A DNA stretch of 64,000 nt from Oscillospiraceae bacterium. GTDB taxonomy: Bacteria; Bacillota; Clostridia; Oscillospirales; Oscillospiraceae. Within the stretch, counting starts at the first letter, position 1. Each line of letters starts with the position of its first letter. The position numbers and the translations under genes are program-made. The notes under the pieces are model-generated. The model made no database searches. It was not told where the DNA came from and was given only the letters and a program-made list of their open reading frames with translations. Positions 50,734 to 59,492 of the stretch are shown piece after piece. The stretch spans positions 62,001 through 126,000 of the forward strand of contig SVKL01000001.1 of the NCBI GenBank assembly GCA_015068495.1, given 5' to 3'.

Positions 50734-51870
50734 TTATTCTACAGTTTCGCGACGAACCAAGTATTTGTTGACTGCTTCGTCGTCTATGGTGATACCGAGA
50801 CCCGGCTCGTCGTTAATATACACTTTACCCTCTGCCGGCTTTACCTGCCGGTAGTAGCTGCAGATGTCTCCGTCCAGCCGGTACGGAGAGAAGAATGCGT
50901 GACCGATGGTTTGCACAATATTGGTGCAGGTGGCTGCAATGTTTAAGCTTGCCGCCTCGGTGATGCCTTCTTCAATCATAGAGTTGAAGAACACCTGTAC
51001 GCCGTTGGCATCGGCGTATTCGCAAATGGCCTTGGCAGGACGGATGCCGCCGTTCTTGGTGACCTTAATGCTGAAAATGTCCACAGCCTCTGCTTTTACA
51101 AGGTTACGGGCATCCTGCAAGGTCATAACACCCTCGTCAGCAGAGAGGGGGATGTCAATGCTGCGCCGTACTTTAGCCATTCCGTCTACGTCCCAGCTTT
51201 GCAGGGGCTGTTCAAAGAACAGAATGTCGCAGTTGCGAATCTGCTTCCAATAGCGGATAGCGGTGTCCACATCCCAACCTTGATTGGCATCTACAATCAA
51301 GGGATAATCCTTGCCGACAGCTTCCCGGACAGCGCAGGTTCTGGCGGCATCATTCTTCCAGTCAGCGCTGCCAATCTTAATCATACAGCCGCAGTATCCG
51401 GCCTCTTTTGCCTCCAGCACTTCCTTGGCGCTTTCCTCGGGAGTGCTGCCGCCAATGGACCACATACAGTTCATACTGTCCCGGCGCTTGCCGCCCAAAA
51501 GCTGGTGTACCGGCATACCGCTTGCCTTGCCCCAAATGTCATAGACAGCCATATCCACAGCGGATTTGGTCAGGTGCTGGTTGCGGATGATGGCATCCAT
51601 AATGCGGTGGATTTCGTTAATATTGGTGGGGTCTTTACCCAACAGGGCAGGGGCTAAATGCTCCCGGAGAACCAGCGCTGAAACAGGAGCGCTATCGCCG
51701 GTGAAAAGGGGCCACGGGTCACATTCACCGTAACCGACAATGCCTTCGTCAGTGTAAATCCGTACCACAACCGGTGTGGCGGTGGAGAAAATCCCGTATT
51801 CTTGGGATAGATGGTAGGGGTGCTTTAAGGGTACTGCCAGTGTTTCAATGTCAATTTTTGTAATTTTCAT
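50734..51870 (-). CDS. Enolase-superfamily enzyme (muconate lactonizing subgroup)
   Basis: 378 residues. The N-terminal capping domain is followed by a barrel with GCMIKIGS (second Lys of KxK present, first replaced by Met), VDANQGWD, FFEQPL and SADEGV supplying metal ligands, and IFSIKVTKNGGI with the second catalytic Lys. This set fits MLE-subgroup racemases, epimerases and cycloisomerases; a dipeptide epimerase or N-acyl amino acid racemase would fit the opine-dehydrogenase neighbour. Divergent from a LysR gene. Confidence 0.85.
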   Translation of the reverse strand: MKITKIDIETLAVPLKHPYHLSQEYGIFSTATPVVVRIYTDEGIVGYGECDPWPLFTGDSAPVSALVLREHLAPALLGKDPTNINEIHRIMDAIIRNQHLTKSAVDMAVYDIWGKASGMPVHQLLGGKRRDSMNCMWSIGGSTPEESAKEVLEAKEAGYCGCMIKIGSADWKNDAARTCAVREAVGKDYPLIVDANQGWDVDTAIRYWKQIRNCDILFFEQPLQSWDVDGMAKVRRSIDIPLSADEGVMTLQDARNLVKAEAVDIFSIKVTKNGGIRPAKAICEYADANGVQVFFNSMIEEGITEAASLNIAATCTNIVQTIGHAFFSPYRLDGDICSYYRQVKPAEGKVYINDEPGLGITIDDEAVNKYLVRRETVE

Positions 51871-51892
51871 AACACTACCTCCTTATGAAATA

Positions 51893-51937
51893 ATCATATC
51901 ATATGGACTTGCTATTGCATAATACATATGATATGAT
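51893..51937. promoter_or_regulatory. LysR operator overlapping divergent promoters
   Basis: Perfect 13-bp inverted repeat (ATCATATCATATG ... CATATGATATGAT) with a 19-bp spacer. The plus-strand promoter TTGCTA (51909), 17 bp, TATGAT (51932) lies inside, and a symmetric TATGAT on the minus strand could serve the enolase-family gene. A second small repeat ATAACT-4-AGTTAT is at 51945-51960. Confidence 0.65.
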
Positions 51938-51973
51938 AGAAGACATAACTACGAAGTTATGAGGAGGGCATAT

Positions 51974-52903
51974 ATGTTTCGCTTGCGTACTTACATTGAG
52001 GAGATTGTAAAGACAGGAAGCTTTTCTCAGGCGGCTGCCAATCTTTACATATCCCAACCGTCTATCAGCGCCTGCGTAAAGCGTTTGGAGCAAAAGATAG
52101 GGGAGCCGCTGTTTGACCGCTCGGTGACACCTGTGCAGCTAACCCAGTGCGGTGAGGCGTATCTCCGCGCCGCCCGGCAGATTCAGCTGGCAGAGGAGGA
52201 TTTCTCCACTTTTTTGGATGAGTATCGGGAATGTGGCGGCGGCAAACTGGTTATTGGCGGCTCTAATTTGAACATTTCCTACATTCTACCGCCTCTGCTG
52301 CAACGGTTTTCTGCCCGCTACCCGGATGTGGAGCTGGAATTGGTAGAGGGCAGCATTGACGCGCTGCAGCAAATGCTTTGGGAGGGCAGTGTGGATTTGG
52401 TTATGGACAGCTGTGATGCAGATGCCAGCCGTTTCCGGACATATTACTATAAGGATGAAAACTTGATTTTGGCAGCGCCGCCGCAGCTATCTCGCAATTT
52501 AGAGGCGTATGCGTTAAGCTATGAGGACATTCGCAACAACCGCCATCGGGATTCTGCAGTGCAGCCGTTGCCGCTATACCTACTCAACAATGTGCCGTTC
52601 ATATCCCTGACGCCGGAAACGGATACGTGGCAGCGTGTGCAGACCATCTGCCGGGAATCGGGATTTGAACCTAAGATTGTGTTTTCCTTAAGTCAGCAGA
52701 CAACAGCTTTCAATATGGCCAGCGCAGGGCTGGGTGTTACCTTCGTCAGTGACACGCTTATAAAAAATGCAAACTTCGTTTCGGATATGAAATTCTTTAA
52801 GGTGAGCGACAGGGAAGGGCACCGTCAGATTAAGGTATTTCAAAAGCTTAACCGTTATACCAGCTACGCAGTAAAGGCCTTTTTGCAATTGTTAGAGAAA
52901 TAA
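51974..52903 (+). CDS. LysR-family regulator of the enolase/opine-dehydrogenase unit
   Basis: 309 residues from the ATG after GAGGAGG. Winged helix (RLRTYIEEIVKTGSFSQAAA, then LYISQPSISACVKRLEQKIG) and substrate-binding domain (KLVIGGSNLNISYILPPLL, FNMASAGLGVTFVSD). Divergent from the enolase-superfamily gene across a perfect inverted repeat, the usual layout of an autoregulating LysR activator. Confidence 0.9.
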   Translation: MFRLRTYIEEIVKTGSFSQAAANLYISQPSISACVKRLEQKIGEPLFDRSVTPVQLTQCGEAYLRAARQIQLAEEDFSTFLDEYRECGGGKLVIGGSNLNISYILPPLLQRFSARYPDVELELVEGSIDALQQMLWEGSVDLVMDSCDADASRFRTYYYKDENLILAAPPQLSRNLEAYALSYEDIRNNRHRDSAVQPLPLYLLNNVPFISLTPETDTWQRVQTICRESGFEPKIVFSLSQQTTAFNMASAGLGVTFVSDTLIKNANFVSDMKFFKVSDREGHRQIKVFQKLNRYTSYAVKAFLQLLEK

Positions 52904-52946
52904 AAGTCCCCTCTGTGAGAGATTGCGAAACTGACAAAAATTTATC

Positions 52947-53009
52947 TTGACAAAAACCGTTAAACAAGTATAATTGTATACAATAGTGCAGAACAGCACT
53001 GTGTATACA
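52947..53009 (+). promoter_or_regulatory. Promoter and GntR-type operators of gntR-TRAP operon
   Basis: TTGACA, 16 bp, TATAAT (52947-52974), followed by the perfect palindrome ATTGTATACAAT (52973-52984) and TGTATACA (53002-53009). An inner AGTGC/GCACT pair makes the whole region a nearly symmetric double operator placed over the transcription start, as expected for repression. Confidence 0.7.
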
Positions 53010-53048
53010 TATCTTGTTATTGTCACACCGGTAAAGGAAAGGATATGT

Positions 53049-53717
53049 ATGGGAGATTTTAAGAACGTCTCAATGGCAAATCAAGTGTTTGACCGCTTGG
53101 AGAACGATATTATACAAGGCGTGTATGCCAAAGGTGAAATTCTCACTGAGCAGAAGCTGGCGGATAAGCTGGGGGTCAGCCGTCCCTATGTTCGCGAGGC
53201 GCTTCAGCGCTTGCAGCAGGAGCATTTGATTGAAGAGAGTGGCAAAGGCGCAAGAGTTGTAGGAATATCCGAAGAAGATGTTTTGGATATTATGGCGATT
53301 CGGGAGCAGATTGAGGGCCTGGCGGCCTACTATGCTGCGCGGAACATTACCCCGGAGGGGGTTGAAAAGCTGTCACATCTGGTGGAGCTTCAGGAATTTT
53401 ACTTTTTCAAACGGGATGCCCACCGGTTACGGCAAACAGATGAGCAATTCCACGATATGATATGCACCTTGGGTGGGCGGAACGTGATCACAGATACCCT
53501 TGCGCCCCTACACCGGAAGACACGCCGCTGCAGGCAGCATTCTATGGAGAATTGGGAGCGCGCAGCCCTGTCCAGACAGGAACATTACAAAATTTATAAA
53601 GCCATTGCCGCGGGAGATGCTGAATTGGCGCAAAAGCTTACAGATCAGCACGTTTCCAACGCAAAGGCACAAATGATAAAAAATTTTTCAAGAGGTATTC
53701 AGGAGGAAGAATTATGA
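53049..53717 (+). CDS. GntR-family (FCD/FadR subfamily) regulator
   Basis: 222 residues from ATG with GGAAAGGAT upstream. N-terminal wHTH (QVFDRLENDIIQG, LADKLGVSRPYVREALQRLQ), C-terminal FCD domain (IREQIEGLAAYYAARN, DEQFHDMICTLGGR, RQEHYKIYKAIAAGD with metal-binding His positions). First gene of an operon with the transporter; its stop overlaps the next start (ATGA). Likely represses the operon until a carboxylate is present. Confidence 0.9.
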   Translation: MGDFKNVSMANQVFDRLENDIIQGVYAKGEILTEQKLADKLGVSRPYVREALQRLQQEHLIEESGKGARVVGISEEDVLDIMAIREQIEGLAAYYAARNITPEGVEKLSHLVELQEFYFFKRDAHRLRQTDEQFHDMICTLGGRNVITDTLAPLHRKTRRCRQHSMENWERAALSRQEHYKIYKAIAAGDAELAQKLTDQHVSNAKAQMIKNFSRGIQEEEL

Positions 53718-54670
53718 AAAAGCTAATTTCTGTCATTTTGGCGCTGGTTTTGGTACTGGCACTGACTGCATGCGCAGGCGGCACAACAAAAATGACTATG
53801 GGTACCGGCGGTACTGCCGGCACTTACTATGCCTTTGGCGGTGTTTTGAGCCAGTACATCAAAAACCACGCCGGTGTGGATGTAACCGTTGTTTCCACCG
53901 ACGGCTCCAAGGCAAACATTCAGGGCATTGCTTCCGGCGACTATCAGCTGGGCACTGTGCAGTCTGACGTTATGGCTTACGCTTGGGCAGGCACCCGTTC
54001 CTTTGAGTCCGAGGGCAAGGTAGATTCCTTCCGTGTTGTTGCCGGTCTGTATGCAGAAGCTGTGCAGCTGGTTACGATGGATCCCAGCATCAAGAGTGTT
54101 GCCGACCTGAAGGGTAAGGCTGTTTCTATCGGCGCTCCCAACTCCGGCGTTTACTTTAACGCAATGGATGTGCTGGCTGCTGCAGGTATGACCGAGGCTG
54201 ACATTAAGCCCCAGTACCTGAGCTTTGCCGACAGCGCTGACGGCTTGAAGGACCGTAAGATCGACGCTGCATTCATCGTGGCAGGCGCTCCCACCGCTGC
54301 TATCTCCGAGCTGTGCACCACCAATGATGCTTACTTGGTACCCATCGACGGCGATGTAGCTGCTAAGCTGATGAATGACTCTCCCTTCTACACCGAGTAT
54401 AAGATTCCTGCCAACACCTATAAGGGTCAGACCGAGGACGTGACCACGGTTACCGTTAAGGCTACGCTGATTGTTTCTGCCGATGCCGACGAGACAACTG
54501 TTTACAATCTGACCAAGGCAATCTTTGACAATGCCGATGCAATTGCCAGCGAGAACGGCAAGGGCGCTGAGCTGAGTGTTGAGAATGCAACCAGCGGTAT
54601 GACTGCTCCCTTCCACGCAGGTGCAGCAAAGTACTTTGCTGAAAAGAATGTAACAGTACCCACCAACTGA
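53714..54670 (+). CDS. TAXI-family TRAP transporter solute-binding lipoprotein
   Basis: 318 residues. Lipoprotein signal MKKLISVILALVLVLALTAC with the lipobox Cys at residue 20. Binding-domain motifs MGTGGTAGTYYAFGG and VSIGAPNSGVYFNAMDVL are typical of TAXI proteins. It captures a substrate outside the membrane for the fused permease encoded next. Substrate in this context is probably a di- or tricarboxylate, but glutamate-like ligands are also known in the family. Confidence 0.92.
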   Translation: MKKLISVILALVLVLALTACAGGTTKMTMGTGGTAGTYYAFGGVLSQYIKNHAGVDVTVVSTDGSKANIQGIASGDYQLGTVQSDVMAYAWAGTRSFESEGKVDSFRVVAGLYAEAVQLVTMDPSIKSVADLKGKAVSIGAPNSGVYFNAMDVLAAAGMTEADIKPQYLSFADSADGLKDRKIDAAFIVAGAPTAAISELCTTNDAYLVPIDGDVAAKLMNDSPFYTEYKIPANTYKGQTEDVTTVTVKATLIVSADADETTVYNLTKAIFDNADAIASENGKGAELSVENATSGMTAPFHAGAAKYFAEKNVTVPTN

Positions 54671-54749
54671 TCCGATTCGTTTCAGAAATTGATTGGCTGC
54701 GGATGCGGTTGCTCCGCAGCCAATTTTAATGCAATACGAGGAGGTTTTT

Positions 54750-56699
54750 ATGGCTTTTTTTAAGAAAAAGACACCCGTAGCGGAAGAAGCTATGGACCTA
54801 GAATCTGTAATGAAAAAATACGACAGAGAGTCCAACACCCGTGTGTGGGAAGGGACTCCCAGAATCGTCGTTACCTGCGTCTTGGCGCTGTTTGCTGTTT
54901 TTTGCCTGTATGTGACCCTGTTTGCCCGTTGGCTGGAGGAGTGGAGACTCACATCCTTTGTAGCCGGCATCGTGTTCATCGGGTATCTGGTTTTTCCCAT
55001 CAAAAAAGGTACGCAAAGAACCAATTATCTTCCTTGGTACGACATCTTGCTGATGATTTTGGGTACCGGCGCATTTTTGTACTTTACCTTTAACGCAATC
55101 GACATTATCCAGCAGGGAAGTCGGTTCCAGTGGTATCAGATTGTCATTGGCGCGGTTGGCATTCTGTCTTTGGCAGAGATTTGCCGCCGCAGCGTAGGCT
55201 TGCCTATTTTGATTGTGGCAGCGGCATTTATTCTGTATGCCTTCACATTCGGATTGGCAAATCCCACTTTCTCCGGAAAGCTTAACTATATCGTACGTTA
55301 CCTGTTTTACAGCAAGGAGGGTATCCTCTCCACACCCATCAATGTCTGCTCTAAATTTATCGTGGTTTTCATCATCTTCGGCGCGTTTTTGGAGCGGACC
55401 GGTATTGCGGACTTCTTTATTAACATTTCCAACGCCTTCGTAGGCGGCTTCTCCGGAGGACCGGCAAAGGTTGCTGTGGTTGCCAGCGCTATGGAGGGTA
55501 TGGTTTCCGGCTCTTCCGTTGCCAATACTGTAGGCAGCGGCGCAGTGACCATTCCGCTGATGAAAAGGACCGGCTACAGACCGGAATTTGCCGCTGCTGC
55601 TGAGGCAGCTGCCTCCACCGGCGGACAGATTATGCCGCCGATTATGGGCGCTGCCGCTTTCTTAATGGCAGACTACGTACAGCTTCCCTACAGTGACATC
55701 GTGGTGAAAGCAATCCTGCCGGCAATTCTCTACTTTGCAGGCATCTTCATCTCTGTCCATTTGGAGGCGAAGAAGCTGGGGCTGCGGGGCTTAAGCCGCG
55801 AGGAACTGCCGAAGCTGCGTCCGATGCTGAAGCAGCTGTATCTGCTGATTCCGCTGGTACTGCTGATTTATTTGGTTTCCTCCAGCAAGAGCACCATCCA
55901 GTATGCTGCTGCCATTGCCATTGTAGCTGCCATTGCGGTGAGCCTGTTCAATAAGGGAAATCGCATCACCCCCAAGCGGGTATTGGAAGCATTGGCTGCC
56001 GGCGCGCAGGGAACAATTACCGTTGCTGCGGCTTGCGGTATTGCCGGTATCATTGCCGGTACCATTACAATGACCGGCTTGGCTACCACCTTAATCAACG
56101 GCATTGTTGCACTGGCCGGAAATCACGTCATTATTGCCTTATTCCTCACGATGCTGTGTTGCATTGTGCTGGGTATGGGTGTGCCCACCACTGCCAACTA
56201 CTGCATTATGGCTGCAACCTGTGCGCCTATCTTGGTGCGTATGGGTGTACCCACAGTTGCGGCCCACTTCTTTGTGTTCTACTTTGGTATTGTTGCGGAT
56301 TTGACACCTCCGGTGGCATTGGCTGCTTATGCAGGCGCGGCAATCGGTCAGGCAAATCCCATGAAGACGGCAATCACGGCTACGAAGCTTGCCATTGCAG
56401 CATTCATTGTGCCGTATGTGTTTGCGCTGAATCCGTCTATGCTGTTTATAGACACCACTGCGTGGGAGGTTATCCTTATCTGCATCACATCCTTTGTGGG
56501 TATTTTGGGTGTTTCCGCGGCGCTGGAAGGTTACTTGCTGACCCATATGAAGTGGTTCTGGCGAATTGTGGTTGCGGCTGGCGGATTGATGCTGATTATC
56601 CCCGGTGTCGTCACCGATGTGATTGGTTTGTCTCTGTTTGTGGTTGTGGTGCTTACACAGCTCATCGACAAGAAAAAGACATTGGCAAATCAAGTATAA
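54750..56699 (+). CDS. TRAP transporter fused permease (DctQM type)
   Basis: 649 residues from ATG behind GAGGAGG. Four N-terminal membrane helices (DctQ part, to about residue 150) and about 12 more (DctM part) with the typical segments GGFSGGPAKVAVVASAMEGM, GSSVANTVGSGAVTIP and GQIMPPIMGAAAFLMADY. It uses an ion gradient for import with the TAXI lipoprotein. Last gene of the operon; a terminator follows. Confidence 0.92.
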   Translation: MAFFKKKTPVAEEAMDLESVMKKYDRESNTRVWEGTPRIVVTCVLALFAVFCLYVTLFARWLEEWRLTSFVAGIVFIGYLVFPIKKGTQRTNYLPWYDILLMILGTGAFLYFTFNAIDIIQQGSRFQWYQIVIGAVGILSLAEICRRSVGLPILIVAAAFILYAFTFGLANPTFSGKLNYIVRYLFYSKEGILSTPINVCSKFIVVFIIFGAFLERTGIADFFINISNAFVGGFSGGPAKVAVVASAMEGMVSGSSVANTVGSGAVTIPLMKRTGYRPEFAAAAEAAASTGGQIMPPIMGAAAFLMADYVQLPYSDIVVKAILPAILYFAGIFISVHLEAKKLGLRGLSREELPKLRPMLKQLYLLIPLVLLIYLVSSSKSTIQYAAAIAIVAAIAVSLFNKGNRITPKRVLEALAAGAQGTITVAAACGIAGIIAGTITMTGLATTLINGIVALAGNHVIIALFLTMLCCIVLGMGVPTTANYCIMAATCAPILVRMGVPTVAAHFFVFYFGIVADLTPPVALAAYAGAAIGQANPMKTAITATKLAIAAFIVPYVFALNPSMLFIDTTAWEVILICITSFVGILGVSAALEGYLLTHMKWFWRIVVAAGGLMLIIPGVVTDVIGLSLFVVVVLTQLIDKKKTLANQV

Positions 56700-56705
56700 T
56701 GAATA

Positions 56706-56740
56706 AAAAATCCACCGGCCATTGCCGGTGGATTTTTTTA
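56706..56740. terminator. Bidirectional terminator
   Basis: TCCACCGGC / GCCGGTGGA with A and T runs between convergent operons. Confidence 0.9.
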
Positions 56741-57298
56741 TTCAATACTGGATAAATAGTTTGCTTTGCCTGTTTCGTAAAGATTGTTGCCTTGGCTGTC
56801 GATAATGACTACAGCAGGAAAATCCTCCACAACCAAACGGCGAATTGCCTCTGCGCCTAAATCCTCATAGGCAACGATTTCTGCCTGCTTAATGCAACGG
56901 CTGAGCAATGCGCCGCAGCCGCCAATGGCGCCGAAGTATACTGCACCGTGCTGCTTCATTGCTTCAATTACTTCCGGTCCACGTTTGCCTTTGCCAATCA
57001 TACCGGTCTGCCCCTGCGCAATCAGAATAGGGCTGTAGGCGTCCATACGGTAGGAGGTGGTGGGGCCGGCAGAGCCAATGGCCTGACCGGGCTTTGCGGG
57101 GGTAGGGCCTACAAAGTAAATTACACTGTCGCGAATATCCATAGGAAGGGGCTTTCCCTGCGCCACCAGCTCACACAGCCGCTTGTGTGCCGCATCCCGG
57201 GCGGTATAGATAACGCCGGATATCAAGCAGCTGTCACCGGCCTTTAAGTTTTTAACCACATCTTTGGTTAACGGTGTGGTAATATGTATGTTTGCCAT
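56738..57298 (-). CDS. Class I fumarase / L-tartrate dehydratase, beta subunit
   Basis: 186 residues. Beta-subunit pattern: LKAGDSCLISGVIYTARDAAHKR, YVGPTPAKPGQAIGSAGPTTSYRMD, MIGKGKRGPEVIEAM, and GAIGGCGALLSRCI. It completes the [4Fe-4S] dehydratase with the alpha subunit encoded 1 bp upstream. Fumarase and L-tartrate dehydratase are not separable from sequence alone here; the nearby tartrate/malate dehydrogenase makes tartrate plausible. Confidence 0.88.
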   Translation of the reverse strand: MANIHITTPLTKDVVKNLKAGDSCLISGVIYTARDAAHKRLCELVAQGKPLPMDIRDSVIYFVGPTPAKPGQAIGSAGPTTSYRMDAYSPILIAQGQTGMIGKGKRGPEVIEAMKQHGAVYFGAIGGCGALLSRCIKQAEIVAYEDLGAEAIRRLVVEDFPAVVIIDSQGNNLYETGKANYLSSIE

Positions 57299-57299
57299 A

Positions 57300-58139
57300 T
57301 TAAAGCACCTCCGTTTTATGTCTGGTGACGTGGCAATTCACGTTCACTGCAACAGGCAGGCCTGCAATATGGGTAGGGAGGGTTTCGATATTCACTGCCA
57401 ACGCAGTTGTCTTGCCGCCAAAGCCTTGAGGGCCGATGCCCAGCGCGTTGATTTCTTCCAAAAGTGTTTTTTCCAAATCCGCATAGAAAGGGTTACTGTT
57501 TGGAACATCTGTGCTTCGCATCAGAGCCTTTTTTGCTAAGTAGGCGGCTTTGTCAAAGGTGCCGCCGATTCCAACGCCGATGACAATGGGGGGACAGGGA
57601 TTGGGGCCTGCATCCTCCACAACCTTCAGCACGAAATCCTTAACGCCTTGCAGTCCGTCAGAGGGGCGGAGCATTTTGATTTGGCTCATATTTTCACTGC
57701 CGAAGCCCTTAGGGGCAACGGTGATTTCTACCTTATCACCGGGTACCAGCTCATAATAAATCATCGCCGGTGTGTTGTCGCCGGTATTGACCCGATCCAA
57801 GGGATCCCGCACAATGCTTTTGCGCAAATAGCCTTCGCCGTAGCCTTGGCGGACACCTTCGTTGACAGCGTCTTCCAAATTGCCGACAATGTGCACGTCC
57901 TGTCCAATCTTTAGAAATACACAGGCAGCGCCGGTGTCTTGGCAGATTGGCTGCTGCTCTTTTCCGGCTATTTCGTAGTTTTCGATGATTCGCTCCAAGA
58001 TTTCCTTGGCTTGTGACCAAGGCTCATTTTCGCAGCTATTTACAATGCGGTTTTGAATGTCGGAAGGAAGCTGACAGTTTGCCTCGATACACAAACGTTT
58101 AATTGTCTGGGTGATTTGAATTGCATCTAATTCTCGCAT
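57300..58139 (-). CDS. Class I fumarase / L-tartrate dehydratase, alpha subunit
   Basis: 279 residues from the ATG after AGGAGG; a longer in-frame form upstream has no ribosome site. Cys ligands of the [4Fe-4S] cluster are in PICQDTGAACVF, GPNPCPPIVIGVGIGG and in the later VNVNCHVTRH. Substrate part KGFGSENMSQIKML. It dehydrates malate or L-tartrate in an oxygen-sensitive reaction. First gene of the pair, convergent to the TRAP operon. Confidence 0.9.
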   Translation of the reverse strand: MRELDAIQITQTIKRLCIEANCQLPSDIQNRIVNSCENEPWSQAKEILERIIENYEIAGKEQQPICQDTGAACVFLKIGQDVHIVGNLEDAVNEGVRQGYGEGYLRKSIVRDPLDRVNTGDNTPAMIYYELVPGDKVEITVAPKGFGSENMSQIKMLRPSDGLQGVKDFVLKVVEDAGPNPCPPIVIGVGIGGTFDKAAYLAKKALMRSTDVPNSNPFYADLEKTLLEEINALGIGPQGFGGKTTALAVNIETLPTHIAGLPVAVNVNCHVTRHKTEVL

Positions 58140-58167
58140 AACAATTCCTCCTTTTTGGACCTTAGTT

Positions 58168-58196
58168 AGTTTAACATTATTTGCACTTTTCGTCAA
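58168..58196 (-). promoter_or_regulatory. Promoter of the dehydratase pair
   Basis: On the minus strand TTGACG, 17 bp, TAAACT. Confidence 0.7.
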
Positions 58197-58279
58197 TCTT
58201 TATGTTTTTCCTCTTCCTTTTTTCATAAGAAAGAGGTATAATGTAAAAAAACGAAAGGGGGTGCGGAACGCTGGAGATA

Positions 58280-59476
58280 GTGATTGCAATTTTATGCTGG
58301 CTGGCAAAGCTGCTTACAGGCTACACAGCGCTGATGAGCATTTTTTGCTTGCTGCCGAAAAAGAAGTACGCAATAGCACCACCGAAAGCGAAATTTGCGG
58401 TATTGATACCTGCGCGAAACGAAGAAAACGTAATCGGGACACTGATTAAAAGCCTGCAAGAGCAGGACTATCCCAAGGCGCTGTACGATATTTGGGTAAT
58501 ACCCAATAACTGTACTGATGAAACGGAGCGTGCTGCACGGGATGCCGGCGCGCAGATTGCCTACTGCAATGTACCTGTGCGTACAAAGGGTGAGGTGCTT
58601 CACCACGTACTTGCCGATTTTGCAGGCAAATATGATGCCTATTGCGTATTTGACGCAGATAATATTGTTGATTCACGTTTTCTATCCCGTATGAATGACG
58701 CCATCGCTGCCGGTGCAAAGGTTGCCAAGAGCCGCCAATGTGCCCTGAACCCTTATGATAATTGGGTATCCGGCAGCTATGATTTGTATTTTCAAAGCAT
58801 TAACCTCTTGTACAGCCGCGCAAGGATGTATTTTCCTGTGAGCGCTAAACTGATTGGCACCGGCTTTATGGTGACAGATTCTCTCCTGCAGGAGCTGGGC
58901 GGCTGGAACACGGTGACCCTCACGGAGGATATCGAATTTGCAGCCCAATGTGCGGCAATCGGCCAAAAGGTATTCTATGTTCCCGACGCGGTTACCTATG
59001 ATGAAGAGCCGTTGTCTTTTCCCGTGTCTATGCGCCAGCGTCGCCGCTGGAGCGCTGGGGTGCAGAGTGTCGCAAACCGCTACACCGGCAAGCTGATTTT
59101 TGCCCGTCCCAGTTGGCTTCGGTGGGATTTGGCCTGCCATATCAATATGATCTATACACAGCTTTTGGCGTTGATACCGGTTGCCTACGGCGTATTGTCC
59201 CTGCCGGTATCCCACGGGCTTGTCAGTTTGGCTGTTTCCGTTTTGGGATTTTTAGGCGGAAGTATTCTGATGGGGCTGTTTCTCTCCCTGACAGCAGGCC
59301 GCAGCCCAAGGAAGCAATGGAAAGCCATTGTGCTGTATCCCATATATTTGGCGTCTTGGTATCCGCTGCATTTTTGGGCATTGTTCTCCAAACCGAAGGA
59401 TTGGAAGCCGATTGTTCACGGCACAGCCGTAGACAGGCAAAAAACAGAAGCAAAAGTAAACGAGCGTGTCGGTTGA
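58280..59476 (+). CDS. Family 2 glycosyltransferase, membrane-bound
   Basis: 398 residues with GTG start; a CTG three codons upstream, 7 nt after AAAGGGGGTG, could be the real start. One N-terminal membrane helix, GT2 motifs AVLIPARNEENVIGTLI, VFDADNIVD, and TEDIEFAAQCAAIG followed by QRRRWSAG, then two or three C-terminal helices. This is the processive/cellulose-synthase-like arrangement. It probably builds a cell-surface glycan or glycolipid. Confidence 0.85.
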   Translation: MIAILCWLAKLLTGYTALMSIFCLLPKKKYAIAPPKAKFAVLIPARNEENVIGTLIKSLQEQDYPKALYDIWVIPNNCTDETERAARDAGAQIAYCNVPVRTKGEVLHHVLADFAGKYDAYCVFDADNIVDSRFLSRMNDAIAAGAKVAKSRQCALNPYDNWVSGSYDLYFQSINLLYSRARMYFPVSAKLIGTGFMVTDSLLQELGGWNTVTLTEDIEFAAQCAAIGQKVFYVPDAVTYDEEPLSFPVSMRQRRRWSAGVQSVANRYTGKLIFARPSWLRWDLACHINMIYTQLLALIPVAYGVLSLPVSHGLVSLAVSVLGFLGGSILMGLFLSLTAGRSPRKQWKAIVLYPIYLASWYPLHFWALFSKPKDWKPIVHGTAVDRQKTEAKVNERVG

Positions 59477-59492
59477 CACGCTCGTTTGTTTT
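59461..59492. terminator. Bidirectional terminator
   Basis: CGAGCGTGTC / GACACGCTCG with GGTT loop, overlapping the end of the glycosyltransferase gene. Confidence 0.85.

Noticed and set aside
53723-55024. 433-codon minus-strand open frame across the TAXI and TRAP genes
   Set aside because: It spans two real genes and their gap in antisense and has a low-complexity composition typical of shadow frames.
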